Shown here: positions 43,127-52,294 of the stretch, piece after piece
Layout of the letters: the number at the start of each line of letters is the position of its first letter
Numbering within the stretch: position 1 is the first letter of the stretch
Origin: Bog-793 sp050013835
GTDB taxonomy: Bacteria; Actinomycetota; Acidimicrobiia; Acidimicrobiales; Bog-793
Reading direction: 5' to 3'
DNA length: 64,000 nucleotides
NCBI GenBank assembly: GCA_050013835.1
Contig: JBEKEM010000003.1
Location: forward strand, 1 to 64,000
Translations under genes and position numbers: made by a program
The notes under the pieces: generated by a model
The model's database searches: none
What the model was told of the DNA's origin: nothing
The model's input: only the letters and a program-made list of their open reading frames with translations

Positions 43127-44848
43127 TCAGCCGACGGCGACGTCGACGAGCGAGAAGGCGGTGACGTCGAACAGTCCCCGGTCGGTCATCCGCAGCTCCG
43201 GGATCACCGTGAGGCCGAGGAACGACAGCTGCATGAACGGCGCCTCGATCGTCAGCCCGAGCCGGGTCGAGACGACGTCGGCGAGCTCGTGCACCTCGCC
43301 GGCGACCTCGCGGGCGTCCTTGTCGCTCATCAGGCCGCCGATCGGCAACCGCACCTCGCCGATCACGTGCCCGTCGAGCATGGCGACCTGCCCGCCGCCG
43401 ATCTCGACGAGGCGCGCCACGGCGGCCGCCATCTCGGCAGGACCGCTCGCGTCCCGGGCGCCCACCACCATGCAGTTGTGGGCGTCGTGCGCCACGGTCG
43501 AGGCGATCGCCCCCCGCTCGAGCCCGAAGCCGGCGACGTAGCCGAGGCCGATCCTCCCGGTGTGGTTGTGGCGCTCGACGGCGCCGATCCGCGCCACGTC
43601 CTGGGTCGCGTCCGCCACGTCGACGATCAAGGCCCGCGTCGAGAGCGAGCGCGACTCGATGCCGATCACCCGGGCCTTGCCGGAGGGAGCGGGGAACTCG
43701 AAGACGGCCGGCCCCGGGAGCTCGTCGAGGTGCACGGAGTGGAACATCCACTCGGGGGCCGGGGCGTTCGGCACCACGCCGGGCACGATCTGGCCGTCGA
43801 CCGCCACGAGCCGGCCGGCCTGCCAGACGCGAGTCGGCTCGAAGGTCGAAAGCTCGTCGAAGCAGCAAACATCCGCCTGGTAGCCGGGGGCGAGCCAGCC
43901 GAGGCGGTCGAACCGGTGGTAGTCGGCAGGATTCGCCGTTGCCAGCACGAGCGCCTCCTCGACCGGCAGGCCGGCGGCGACCGCCAGGCGCACGCAGTCG
44001 TTGATGTGCCCGTCGTGCACCAGGGTGTCGGGTTCGCGGTCGTCGGTGCAGAGGGCGACGCGGTCGGTGCCATGGGCGAGGACCGAGGGGATGAGGTCGG
44101 CGAGGTTGCGCGAGGCGGAGCCTTCCCGGATGAAGATCCACATCCCCTTGCGGCGCTTCTCGTCGGCCTCGTCGACGTCGGTGCACTCGTGGTCGGATTC
44201 CACGCCGGCGGCGAGGTAGGCGTCGAGCGAGGGCCCGCGGACCCCCGGGGCGTGCCCGTCGACCCGCCGCCGGCCCGCCGCCGCGATCTTGGCGAGCACC
44301 TCGGCATCGCCCCGGATCACGCCCGGGAAGTCCATCATCTCGGCGATCCCGATCGCCCCGTGGCGGTCGAGGAGCTCGACGAGCTTGGCGTGGTCGAGAA
44401 CGCTCGCCGGGCTCTCGAAAGGCGACGCCGGCACACAGCTCGAAGCGCAGATCCCGAAGGTGAAAGGCAGGTCCCTCGCCGCCTCCGCCAGGGCGACGAC
44501 GCCCGCGACCCCGAAGACGTTGGCGATCTCGTGCGGGTCCGCGGCGACGGCGGTCGTCCCGTGCGGCAGCACCGTGCGCACGAACTCGTCCACCCACAGC
44601 TTCGTGGACTCGAGGTGCATGTGCGGGTCGATGAAGCCCGCCGTGAGCGACGCCCCGGCGACGTCGACCACCTGGACGGCGTCTCGGGAACCCCAGCCGG
44701 CGATCACACCGTCGGCGATGGCGAGGTCGGTCACGACCCACTCCCGGGTGCCCGGGACGAACACCCGGCCCCCCTTGATGAGGAGATCGGCGGGCTCGTC
44801 CCCGCGCGCCACGGCGAGCACCCGCGTCGTGCCCCTGCGCTGCAGCAT
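43127..44848 (-). CDS. ade: Adenine deaminase
   Basis: A 573-residue binuclear amidohydrolase that converts adenine to hypoxanthine. Visible motifs are LTAGFIDPHMHLEST, AADPHEIANVFG, EMMDFPGVI, VDGHAPG, and LCTDDREPDTL. The C-terminal AdeC domain has RHNHTGRIGLGYV, VAHDAHN and FLGLTVIPELRMTDRG. ATG 44848 is preceded by TAGAGT 7 bases upstream and no ribosome site, again leaderless style. An upstream ATG at 44890 is possible. The gene converges with the fused xanthine dehydrogenase gene, whose substrate (hypoxanthine) it would supply. Confidence 0.92.
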   Translation of the reverse strand: MLQRRGTTRVLAVARGDEPADLLIKGGRVFVPGTREWVVTDLAIADGVIAGWGSRDAVQVVDVAGASLTAGFIDPHMHLESTKLWVDEFVRTVLPHGTTAVAADPHEIANVFGVAGVVALAEAARDLPFTFGICASSCVPASPFESPASVLDHAKLVELLDRHGAIGIAEMMDFPGVIRGDAEVLAKIAAAGRRRVDGHAPGVRGPSLDAYLAAGVESDHECTDVDEADEKRRKGMWIFIREGSASRNLADLIPSVLAHGTDRVALCTDDREPDTLVHDGHINDCVRLAVAAGLPVEEALVLATANPADYHRFDRLGWLAPGYQADVCCFDELSTFEPTRVWQAGRLVAVDGQIVPGVVPNAPAPEWMFHSVHLDELPGPAVFEFPAPSGKARVIGIESRSLSTRALIVDVADATQDVARIGAVERHNHTGRIGLGYVAGFGLERGAIASTVAHDAHNCMVVGARDASGPAEMAAAVARLVEIGGGQVAMLDGHVIGEVRLPIGGLMSDKDAREVAGEVHELADVVSTRLGLTIEAPFMQLSFLGLTVIPELRMTDRGLFDVTAFSLVDVAVG

Positions 44849-44949
44849 TGCAACGACTCTAGGCCCGGCCCGCCAGGAATCGGCCGACATCTGCGACGTC
44901 CGCCCGGTGCTCCCCGGCTGACCAGGGCAAGGCCCCGGCGCCCGCTCTG

Positions 44950-44955
44950 TACGCT
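44950..44955 (+). promoter_or_regulatory. Probable -10 element (TACGCT) of mocA-like gene
   Basis: TACGCT lies about 33 bases upstream of the GTG start, followed by a GGGGAGG ribosome site 6 bases before the start. No clear -35 box was found at the usual distance. Confidence 0.35.
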
Positions 44956-44988
44956 CGCCGCAAGGGGCGCGGCGAGGGGAGGCTTGGC

Positions 44989-45636
44989 GTGGCACGCAGC
45001 CGGACGGGACACGACGCCGAGCGCGCCGTCGCCGGCGTCGTGCTCGCGGCCGGCGAGGGATGGCACTTCGGCGGTCCGAAGGCCCTCGTCCGTTTCGCCG
45101 GCGAGATGCTCGTCGAGCGCTCGATCCGGACCCTCGCCCAAGGCGGCTGCCGACCGGTGTGCGTGGTGCTCGGCGCCGCCGCGGCCGAGGTGCAGGCGGC
45201 GTGCGATCTCGCCGACGCCGTCGTGGTCGTCAACGGGGCCTGGCCCGACGGCATGGGCGGGTCCTTACGGGTCGGGCTCGAGTCGGCGCGGCAAGCGGGG
45301 GCGGGAGCCGCCCTCGTCGCCCTCGTCGACCAGCCCCTCGTCACGCCCGCCCTCGTCGCCCGCCTGATCGCCGCCTGGCGGGGCGGCGCCCGCGCCCCCG
45401 TCGCCGCCTGGCGGGGCGAGGGCCTGACCCCGGCGCTCCTCGACCGCTCGCTGTGGGAGGTGGTCGCCCTGCACGCCGTGGGCGACGTGGGGGCCCGGGC
45501 GGTGCTGCGCGCCCAGCCCGAGCTCGTCACGCTCGTCGACTGCGACGACGTGGGGGCGCCCGACGACATCGACACCCCGGCGGACCTGCGCCGGCTGGAA
45601 GGCGGCCGGCCGCAGTCTCCCGCGCCGCCGCCCTAA
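44989..45636 (+). CDS. mocA: MocA-like molybdenum cofactor cytidylyltransferase
   Basis: A 215-residue nucleotidyltransferase of the MobA/MocA group. The nucleotide loop is VVLAAGEGWHFGGPKAL, where the usual R-x-G is changed to F-G-G, and the metal-binding region has LVDQPLVTP. MocA adds CMP to molybdopterin to give MCD for xanthine dehydrogenase-type enzymes, which fits three such enzymes in this window. GTG 44989 follows GGGGAGG. Its stop overlaps the moaC stop on the opposite strand by four bases. A different NTP transferase role cannot be excluded. Confidence 0.75.
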   Translation: MARSRTGHDAERAVAGVVLAAGEGWHFGGPKALVRFAGEMLVERSIRTLAQGGCRPVCVVLGAAAAEVQAACDLADAVVVVNGAWPDGMGGSLRVGLESARQAGAGAALVALVDQPLVTPALVARLIAAWRGGARAPVAAWRGEGLTPALLDRSLWEVVALHAVGDVGARAVLRAQPELVTLVDCDDVGAPDDIDTPADLRRLEGGRPQSPAPPP

Positions 45637-46106
45637 CGGTTCCAGGTCCCCGATCGCCCGCCGGATTTGTGCGCGACCACGAGATCGTCGACGCGCACAT
45701 CGGGGTCGACCGGAAGCACCGCGCCCACGATGGCGAGCGCCGCCCCGGCGCAGGCGGCGAGCGCCTCCATCTCGACGCCCGTGCGCTCCACGGTCTCGAC
45801 GGTCGCCGTGATCGACACCGCGGATCCGCCCAGCGCGACCTCGACGGCGATCGAGTCGATCCGGATCGGATGGCACAGCGGGATGACCGCCGCGGCCCGC
45901 TTGCCGGCGACGAGGCCGGCCGACCGGGCGGTCGAGACGATCTCGGCGCCCGCCGACGCGTCGCGCAGCAGCTCCCAGCCGGGCGCGGACATCCGGACCG
46001 AGCAGGTTGCCCGGGCGACGCGGTGGGTGGGGGGCTTGGCGGTGACGTTGACCATCGAGGCCCGGCCGCGCGCGTCCACGTGACTGAGACCGCCCTCGGG
46101 TGGCAC
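45633..46106 (-). CDS. moaC: Cyclic pyranopterin monophosphate synthase MoaC
   Basis: A 157-residue MoaC that rearranges the MoaA product to cyclic pyranopterin monophosphate. Key blocks are LSHVDARGRASMVNVTAK at the N-terminus, KRAAAVIPLCHPI, and GVEMEALAACAGAALAI; the lysine before SGG near the end is also kept. GTG 46106 is chosen so that the conserved LSHVDARG segment is included; the ATG at 46055 would remove it. The gene diverges from mog across about 90 bases. Confidence 0.88.
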   Translation of the reverse strand: MPPEGGLSHVDARGRASMVNVTAKPPTHRVARATCSVRMSAPGWELLRDASAGAEIVSTARSAGLVAGKRAAAVIPLCHPIRIDSIAVEVALGGSAVSITATVETVERTGVEMEALAACAGAALAIVGAVLPVDPDVRVDDLVVAHKSGGRSGTWNR

Positions 46107-46181
46107 GCCCACGCGACGAGCATCGCACCCCGGCCGGCCCGCCCGGGCCGCGACCGACCCGAGAGCCTGGCCGCCCCCCGC

Positions 46182-46187
46182 TACGCT
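46182..46187 (+). promoter_or_regulatory. Probable -10 element (TACGCT) of mog
   Basis: TACGCT ends 6 bases before the mog ATG and no ribosome site is present, so the mRNA is probably leaderless. Confidence 0.4.
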
Positions 46188-46193
46188 GCGCCA

Positions 46194-46661
46194 ATGCCCC
46201 TTGCCGCCAAGGTCCTCACCGTCTCGGACGGCGTCGCCGCCCGAACGCGCGAGGACGCCGCGGGCCCCGCGCTGGCGGCGCGGCTCGAGGCGGCGGGATT
46301 CGCGGTCGCCGCCCGCGACGTCGTCGCCGATGACACCGCCGCCATCGCGGCGGCGCTCACCGAGATGGCCCGGGACTTCTTCGGCCTCATCGTCACGACC
46401 GGGGGCACGGGCTTCGGGCCCCGCGACACGACGCCGGAGGCGACCCACCTCGTCATCGAGCGCGCCGCGCCGGGCCTCGCCGAGGCGATGCGCCGGGCGG
46501 ATCCGCTCGGAAGGCTGTCGCGTGGCGTCGCCGGGACGGTCGGCGAGACGCTCGTGCTCAACGTGCCGGGATCGCCCGCCGGCGCCGTCGAGCACCTCGA
46601 AGCCGTGCTCGATGTGCTGCCCCACGCCCTCGAACTGCTCGCCGGGGGGCGGCCGCACTAG
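46194..46661 (+). CDS. mog: Molybdopterin adenylyltransferase (MogA/MoaB family)
   Basis: A 155-residue protein that adenylylates molybdopterin before metal insertion by MoeA. The signature LIVTTGGTGFGPRDTTPEAT and the VLNVPGSPAGAVEHL block are both present. The start is ATG 46194. Family members called MoaB have the same fold; only one such protein is visible in the window. It lies among moaC, moaD, moaA and moeA. Confidence 0.88.
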   Translation: MPLAAKVLTVSDGVAARTREDAAGPALAARLEAAGFAVAARDVVADDTAAIAAALTEMARDFFGLIVTTGGTGFGPRDTTPEATHLVIERAAPGLAEAMRRADPLGRLSRGVAGTVGETLVLNVPGSPAGAVEHLEAVLDVLPHALELLAGGRPH

Positions 46662-46721
46662 GCCATCGCCACCGGCCACCCGACGCCGTGGCGCGGCTAC
46701 CCGCCCGGGGGTGCCTCCGGC

Positions 46722-46958
46722 TCAGCCGCCCGACACCGGCGGCAGCACCGCCACCTCGTCGCCCGGTTGAAGCGGCGTGTCGGGGGGGGCGTTGCGGCCG
46801 TTCACCCAGACGCGGGCCGTGGCGAGGACCGTGACGAAGGGCGCGCCGTAGCGGGAGCACGCCACCTCCAGGAGGTCACCGACCGTGTCCCCCGGCAGAT
46901 CGTCGCCGCGGACGCCGGCCGCGTCGCCGGCGCTGCCGAAGAGGCGGAGGCGGGTCAT
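46722..46958 (-). CDS. moaD: Molybdopterin synthase sulfur carrier subunit MoaD
   Basis: A 78-residue ubiquitin-fold protein ending in the Gly-Gly that is activated and thiocarboxylated before sulfur transfer in MoaE. The RVWVNGRNAPPDTPL strand-turn and the GDEVAVLPPVSGG tail are typical. Its ATG follows the moaA stop with no gap, so moeA, moaA and moaD form one operon. No dedicated moeB/moaZ activating gene is visible in the window. Confidence 0.92.
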   Translation of the reverse strand: MTRLRLFGSAGDAAGVRGDDLPGDTVGDLLEVACSRYGAPFVTVLATARVWVNGRNAPPDTPLQPGDEVAVLPPVSGG

Positions 46959-48026
46959 CTAGCCCCCGATCATCGACATCGAGCGCGCCGGGCGGATGAA
47001 CCCGGGCTCACCGATCCCGTGTCCGGCCCGCTTGCCCCACACCGCCCGGCGCAGGACGAGCGCGATCTCCTCGTCGGCGGCCCCGCCGCGCAACAGCTCC
47101 CGCACCGAAAGCTCGTCGTCGTTGAAAAGGCAGTTCCGCACGGCTCCGTCCGCCGTCAGCCGCAGGCGGTTGCAGGTCCCGCAGAAAGGCTGGGTGACGG
47201 TCGGCACCACGCCGATGCGGCCCCGGCCGTCCGTGAAGCGGTAGACGGTGGCCGGCGCCGCGTCCGCGCCCCCGCGCCCGACCGGCTCCAGTGGCGAGTG
47301 GGCGCCGAGGCGCGCGATCACCTCCGCCGAAGGCACGACGGCGTCAGCGTCCCAATGGCCCTCGGCGTCGAGGGGCATGAACTCGATGAACCTCACCTCG
47401 CGCCCCGTCGCCCGGGCGAACTCGGCGAAGTCGACGATCTCGTCGTCGTTCACCCCGCGCTGGAGGACGACGTTCACCTTCACCGGCCGAAGTCCCGCCT
47501 CCTCGGCCGCATCCATCGCCCCGAGCACCCGGGCGAGCTCGCCCCGGCGGCGGATCCTCGCGAAGCGGTCGGCGCGCAACGAATCGCAGCTCACGTTGAC
47601 GCGGTCGAGGCCGGCCGCCCGGAGCGCCGGGGCGAGGCGGGCGAGCACGGTGCCGTTCGTCGTGAGCGCGAGGTCCTCGAAGCCGAGGGCGCCCAACCGC
47701 TCGACGAGTCCCACCACGCCGGCCCGGATGAGCGGCTCCCCTCCCGTCACGCGGACCGCTCTGACCCCGAGCGAACGGGTGAGGCGCGCGACACGTTCGA
47801 TCTCGTCGAACGTGAGGATCTCGGCGCGGGGCAGGAAATCCTGGTCCTCGTCTGGCAGGCAGTAAGTGCAGCGGAGGTTGCAGCGGTCGGTCACCGAGAT
47901 CCGCAGGTCGTTGTGCACCCTGCCAAACGTGTCGACCAGAGGTCCCTCGACGGGCATCGCGGAAAAGTCCCGGCGCACCTCCGGTCGGCGGCCGAGACGA
48001 ACGGGGGTCGCCACGCCCGCCGTCAC
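46959..48026 (-). CDS. moaA: GTP 3',8-cyclase MoaA
   Basis: A 355-residue radical SAM enzyme that converts GTP to 3',8-cyclo-GTP. The N-terminal radical-SAM cysteines are in RCNLRCTYCLP, the SAM-binding region has VRVTGGEPLIR, and the C-terminal cluster has FCGTCNRLRLTADG followed by RNCLF. The C-terminal residues are SMIGG, the GG tail needed for activity in MoaA. GTG 48026 overlaps the moeA stop (GTGA), indicating coupled translation. Confidence 0.94.
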   Translation of the reverse strand: MTAGVATPVRLGRRPEVRRDFSAMPVEGPLVDTFGRVHNDLRISVTDRCNLRCTYCLPDEDQDFLPRAEILTFDEIERVARLTRSLGVRAVRVTGGEPLIRAGVVGLVERLGALGFEDLALTTNGTVLARLAPALRAAGLDRVNVSCDSLRADRFARIRRRGELARVLGAMDAAEEAGLRPVKVNVVLQRGVNDDEIVDFAEFARATGREVRFIEFMPLDAEGHWDADAVVPSAEVIARLGAHSPLEPVGRGGADAAPATVYRFTDGRGRIGVVPTVTQPFCGTCNRLRLTADGAVRNCLFNDDELSVRELLRGGAADEEIALVLRRAVWGKRAGHGIGEPGFIRPARSMSMIGG

Positions 48027-49273
48027 GGCGCGCCCTCCTCCCCCGCCGGCGCCAGGCCGTCGGCGTCGAGCAACATCACCCGGACGCGGGCCCCGCGCCT
48101 CACGCCCTCGCCGTCGGGGAGGAGTGCCAGGGCGTTGGCCTCCGCCATCGCCCGGAGCAGGTGGGAAGCCTGCCGTCCGGAAGACCGCACGTGCACCCTG
48201 CCGTCCGTGTCGAACCGGGCACAGACCCGCGCGAGGTGCAGCTTGCCGTCCAGGGCCCGACCGAGGTCTTCGTCGGCGACGGCGTCCACGGCCGGCCGGT
48301 CGAGCTGGCGGTGTCCCGCGATGCGTCGCAGCGCCGGGCGCACGAAGAGCTCGAACGAGACCAGCGAGGACACCGGATTCCCCGGCAGTCCGAACACCGG
48401 CGTGCCCGAGGCGGCGAGCACGCCGAAGGCGAACGGTTTCGCCGGCTTGATCGCCACCTGCATCCATCGCATCTGCCCGTCGGTCAGCTTGTCGAGCACG
48501 ACCTTCACGTAGTCGCGGTCCCCGACGCTCACCCCACCGGAGGTGACCACGACGTCACAGGCGGTCGCGGCGCCCGTGAGCGCCTCGGCGAGACGCGCCT
48601 CGTCGTCGGCGACGATTCCCAGATCGACCGCCGGGAAGCCAGACGCCTGTACCAGGGCGAGCAGCGCCGGGCGGTTGGCGTCACGGACTTGGCCGGGCCG
48701 CAGGCGTTCGCCGAGGGGGACAAGCTCGTCACCGGTCGAGAGGACCCCCACCCGCGGGCGTCGGTGCACAAGAACGGCCCCTTTCCCGAGGCTCGCCAGC
48801 ACGCCCAACTGCGACGGGCCTAGAACGGTCCCCGGCCGGATCACGACCTCGCCGGCCGCGATGTCCTCCCCGGCGCGACGGACGTACTCACCTGGTTCGA
48901 CGGATCCGTGCACGACGACGGAACCGTCATCCTCGGTCGTCGTCCGCTCGACCATGCACACCGCGTCGGCACCGGCGGGAATCGGCGCGCCGGTCATGAT
49001 CCGCACCGCCTCACCCGACCCGACGGTCATCCCCCCCACCTGACCGGCCATGACCGATCCGACGACTCTCAGGTGGGTCTCGCCGGCGGCGGTGTCGGCG
49101 GCGACGAGGGCGTACCCGTCCATCTGCGAGTTCTCGAACGGCGGCACGGGCCCGTCGGCGACAACGCGCTCGGCGGCGACGGATCCCAGGGCCTCGCCGA
49201 GGGGCAGTCGGACCGGCGGCGCCGGCGCGACGGCCGACAGGACGAGGCGGCGGGCGTCGGCGAGCGGGATCAA
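48023..49273 (-). CDS. moeA: Molybdopterin molybdenumtransferase MoeA
   Basis: A 416-residue MoeA that inserts molybdate into adenylylated molybdopterin. Recognisable parts are PPFENSQMDGYAL, IMTGAPIPAGADAV, VGVLSTGDELVPLG, VVVTSGGVSVGDRDYVK and VFGLPGNPVSS. TTG 49273 gives MIPLADARRLVL, the usual MoeA beginning; an ATG at 49390 would add unrelated sequence. No ribosome site is visible. It is the first gene of a moeA-moaA-moaD operon. The 219 bases upstream contain no gene. Confidence 0.92.
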   Translation of the reverse strand: MIPLADARRLVLSAVAPAPPVRLPLGEALGSVAAERVVADGPVPPFENSQMDGYALVAADTAAGETHLRVVGSVMAGQVGGMTVGSGEAVRIMTGAPIPAGADAVCMVERTTTEDDGSVVVHGSVEPGEYVRRAGEDIAAGEVVIRPGTVLGPSQLGVLASLGKGAVLVHRRPRVGVLSTGDELVPLGERLRPGQVRDANRPALLALVQASGFPAVDLGIVADDEARLAEALTGAATACDVVVTSGGVSVGDRDYVKVVLDKLTDGQMRWMQVAIKPAKPFAFGVLAASGTPVFGLPGNPVSSLVSFELFVRPALRRIAGHRQLDRPAVDAVADEDLGRALDGKLHLARVCARFDTDGRVHVRSSGRQASHLLRAMAEANALALLPDGEGVRRGARVRVMLLDADGLAPAGEEGAP

Positions 49274-49492
49274 CGGCCGGCCGTGCCCGCGTCGCCGACG
49301 GGTGACGCTTCCTCGACGCGCATTCGGCCGCTCACACCCCCGCTGAGACGATGCCCACGACCGAACTTCGAGCGGTCGCCACCTGGTCATCCTATCGACA
49401 CACCTCCGCGAGACCGCCCGTCGGCAGGGCCCGACAAGCCGGCTGGCCGGCGCGGCGACGAGCCTGGGACGCCCGTCGGGAGTCCGTCACTT

Positions 49493-51307
49493 TCAGGCTT
49501 CCCGCGGCCAGACGGCGACCGCCTCGACCGGCAGCCCGACGCGACAGCGCGCGCCGACGATCACGCCCTCGGCGCCCGATCCCCGTGCCCGCAGCACGAG
49601 CCCGTCGCCGAGATCCAGCGCGACCTCGCGGTTGGAGCCGAGATCGAGAACGTCGACGACGAGCGCCTCGACGTCCCCCTCCGATCCGACCACCACCTGC
49701 TCGGGCCGGATGCACCACCACAATGGTGCGCCGGGAGCCAGCCCGTCGGTCCGCGCCTCGAACACCGCGTCGCCGCACACGACCCCGCCGGAAACGCGGG
49801 CGGTCCCGGGGAGGAGGTTGGCGATGCCGAGCAGGCGCGCCACCTCCGGCGAGGACGGCCTCCCGAAGACCTCGCGCCGGGTCCCGGCCTGGAGCAGGCG
49901 CCCTTCGGCGATGACCATCACCTCCGTCGCGAGCAGCGCCGCCTCCTCTGGGTCGTGGGTGACGAGGACGGTCGCGATCCCCGTCTCGCGCTGCAGCTGG
50001 CGCAGCTCCCGGCGGAGATCGGCGCGCACCGGCGCGTCGAGCGCCGAGAACGGCTCGTCGAGCAGGAGCAGCTGCGGCGAGCGGCTCAGGGCTTGGGCGA
50101 GGCCAACCCGCTGGCGCTGCCCACCCGACAGCTCGTTCGGCAGTCGGTTCTCGAGACCGGCGAGACCGAGCCGTGCGAGCCAGTAGGCGGCGACGGCGGG
50201 ATCCGCGCCCGACCCGAAGAGCAGCTGCCCCCAGACCGTGAGATGCGGCAGCAGGGCGACGCCCTGGGGCAGGTAGCCGATACGGCGCTCCTCGACGGGC
50301 AGGCGCGACACGTCCCGGTCCCCGTAGTGGACGGGACCCGGCGAGGCGCCGTAGAGGCCGGCGAGGCAGCGCATCGTCGCCGTCTTGCCCGATCCCGACG
50401 GTCCGAGGATGGCGAGTTGCGTCCCGGCACCCTCGTGCGCGAGCCGGAGATGGAACGAGCCGAGGCGGAGCCGGAGGTCGAATGCGACCGGCCGGCCCTC
50501 GACTGCGGGGGGTGCGGCGGGTGGGGGAAGCTGCCGCACGACCCGCCGTCGAGGACGGGGCCGGACGCGGGTGAGGGTGACGACGACCACGGCGAGCCCG
50601 AGGGCGAGGGCCGTCGGCGCCTCGGTCCCCGCCAGCCCGCTGGCGCTGAACTGCACCGAGGTGAAGATCGGCAGCGTGTACGGGTGGTAGGCGAGGATGA
50701 CGGTCGCCCCGTACTCGCCGAGCGCGCGCAACCAGGCGAGCAGCAACCCCGCCCGGATCCCCTCGGCCGCGCCCGGCAGGCCGACCTTCCAGAACCGTGC
50801 CAGCTCCCGGTGGCCGAGCCCGGCGGCGAGGTCGAACAGCGCCGGGTCGATGCCACCGAAGGCGGAGCGCGCCACGAGGACGAGGAAGGGCGAGGCGACG
50901 AAGGTCTGGGCCAGCACGATGCCGGCCATCGAGTCGGTCAGGTTGCCGTTGAACATGCTCCCGAGCGTCGTGTACGGCCCGACGATGTAGATGAGGAGGA
51001 TCCCCGCCATGAGCGGCGGCAGCGCCAGCGGGAGCGACACGACGAGGGTGACGAGAGAGGACCACCGGGACCTCGAGCGGGCGAGCAGGTAGGCGAGCGG
51101 GATCCCGAAGGCGGCGATCAGCAGTGTCGAGATCGTCGCCGTGATGGCCGACGTGTAGAGGGCCGGGTAGAGGCCCGGCACCGAGAACCCCCGCTGGTGC
51201 GAGGTCGCGAGCCGGTCGACGAAGGCACCGAGCGGGACGGCGAGGTAGAGCGCGAGCAGACCGCCGAGAACCAGCAACGGGCTGTTGCGCCATGCTCGCC
51301 GCCCCAC
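49493..51307 (-). CDS. Fused molybdate/tungstate ABC permease-ATPase (ModB-ModC type)
   Basis: A 604-residue fusion. Residues 10-250 form the permease, with about six membrane segments and the EAA-type loop around PGAAEGIRAGLLLAWLRALG. A proline-rich linker (about 250-270) joins it to the ATPase: Walker A GPSGSGKTA at 302-310, signature LSGGQRQRV, Walker B LLLLDEPFSALDAP, then a TOBE-like C-terminal domain from about residue 500. Separate ModB and ModC genes are usual, so the fusion is noteworthy. It follows the binding-protein gene by 16 bases. Molybdate or tungstate is inferred from the binding protein and from the Moco genes beside it; sulfate is a less likely alternative. Confidence 0.85.
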   Translation of the reverse strand: MGRRAWRNSPLLVLGGLLALYLAVPLGAFVDRLATSHQRGFSVPGLYPALYTSAITATISTLLIAAFGIPLAYLLARSRSRWSSLVTLVVSLPLALPPLMAGILLIYIVGPYTTLGSMFNGNLTDSMAGIVLAQTFVASPFLVLVARSAFGGIDPALFDLAAGLGHRELARFWKVGLPGAAEGIRAGLLLAWLRALGEYGATVILAYHPYTLPIFTSVQFSASGLAGTEAPTALALGLAVVVVTLTRVRPRPRRRVVRQLPPPAAPPAVEGRPVAFDLRLRLGSFHLRLAHEGAGTQLAILGPSGSGKTATMRCLAGLYGASPGPVHYGDRDVSRLPVEERRIGYLPQGVALLPHLTVWGQLLFGSGADPAVAAYWLARLGLAGLENRLPNELSGGQRQRVGLAQALSRSPQLLLLDEPFSALDAPVRADLRRELRQLQRETGIATVLVTHDPEEAALLATEVMVIAEGRLLQAGTRREVFGRPSSPEVARLLGIANLLPGTARVSGGVVCGDAVFEARTDGLAPGAPLWWCIRPEQVVVGSEGDVEALVVDVLDLGSNREVALDLGDGLVLRARGSGAEGVIVGARCRVGLPVEAVAVWPREA

Positions 51308-51323
51308 GCCGACGGAGCCTTCC

Positions 51324-52280
51324 CTAGGAGACGAGCGACCGCAGCTGCATCGGCACCGCGGAGTTCGGCCCGGAAAGGATCGCCGGGGAGTCGACCGTGA
51401 GACCGAAGCCGCGCAGGATCGCCGATCCCTTGGCGCCCAGCAGGAACTTCACGAAGGCGACCGCCCCGTCCTCGTGTGGCGCCCGGTTCACGACGGTGAC
51501 CACGTAGGGGTTCGTGAGCGTGATCGAGCCGAGCGTGACCGTCGGGATCTTGGCCGCCTCGGCCTCGACCCCGAAAAAGAACGCCCCGTCGAGCTGGCCG
51601 GCCTGGAGGCGACCGACGAGGTCCTCCTCGGGGAAGACGTCGGAGGTCTCGGTGGCGAGCACTCGGAGCGTCGGCATCCTCTCCGACCTCGCGACCTCAT
51701 CGAGGGCCGTCGCGGCGAGGACGCCCTTCGGGTCGATGACCGGGTCGGTGCGCCCGAGCCTGAAACCCGGCATGGTGACGACCTTGAACCACGGCTCGAT
51801 CTTGAAGTACTTGGCGAAACGGCTTTGCGGGTTGTAGCCGAGGAGGAGGGGCGTCGTCCCGAACTGCGCGTACCAGGAGACCCAGTCGCCGTTTCGTGCG
51901 CCCTCGAGCGAGACCGCCGACTTCGAACCGGCACTGACGAAGACGTCCGCCTTCTGGGTCTCGCCCTGGATCTCGGTGGCGAGCGCCGACGAGCCGGCGG
52001 AGAAGCCGACGAACGAGTAGCCGGTCGCCCTGTCGAAGGCGGTGCTGACCTTGGCCATCGTGTCGACGAGGGACCCGGCGTAAAGGACGTACACCGGCCC
52101 GCCACGCGAGCTCGAGGCGACGACGGGGCCGGAGCCGGGGATCACCGCCGCGAGCCCGAAGACGGCCCCGGCGGCCATGGCCGCCACCGCCCACCCCGTC
52201 GCCCGCTGCCGCGGCCAGCCAGGCGCCCCGAACGCGAGATGCTGCCCGTGAACCGGCGAGTGCTGTGCAGGTAAGGACAT
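51324..52280 (-). CDS. Molybdate/tungstate-type substrate-binding protein
   Basis: A 318-residue exported binding protein. An unusually long N-terminal region of about 30 residues precedes the hydrophobic signal segment WAVAAMAAGAVFGLAAVIPG. The mature part starts VYVLYAGSLVDTMAKV, and GFSAGSSALATEI plus ADVFVSAGSK are oxyanion-binding regions like those in ModA/WtpA proteins. It precedes the fused permease-ATPase. A 23-base palindrome lies just upstream of ATG 52280, so its transcription is probably controlled by the PadR-type regulator. Confidence 0.82.
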   Translation of the reverse strand: MSLPAQHSPVHGQHLAFGAPGWPRQRATGWAVAAMAAGAVFGLAAVIPGSGPVVASSSRGGPVYVLYAGSLVDTMAKVSTAFDRATGYSFVGFSAGSSALATEIQGETQKADVFVSAGSKSAVSLEGARNGDWVSWYAQFGTTPLLLGYNPQSRFAKYFKIEPWFKVVTMPGFRLGRTDPVIDPKGVLAATALDEVARSERMPTLRVLATETSDVFPEEDLVGRLQAGQLDGAFFFGVEAEAAKIPTVTLGSITLTNPYVVTVVNRAPHEDGAVAFVKFLLGAKGSAILRGFGLTVDSPAILSGPNSAVPMQLRSLVS

Positions 52281-52294
52281 GCCCGGCCCCGTTC

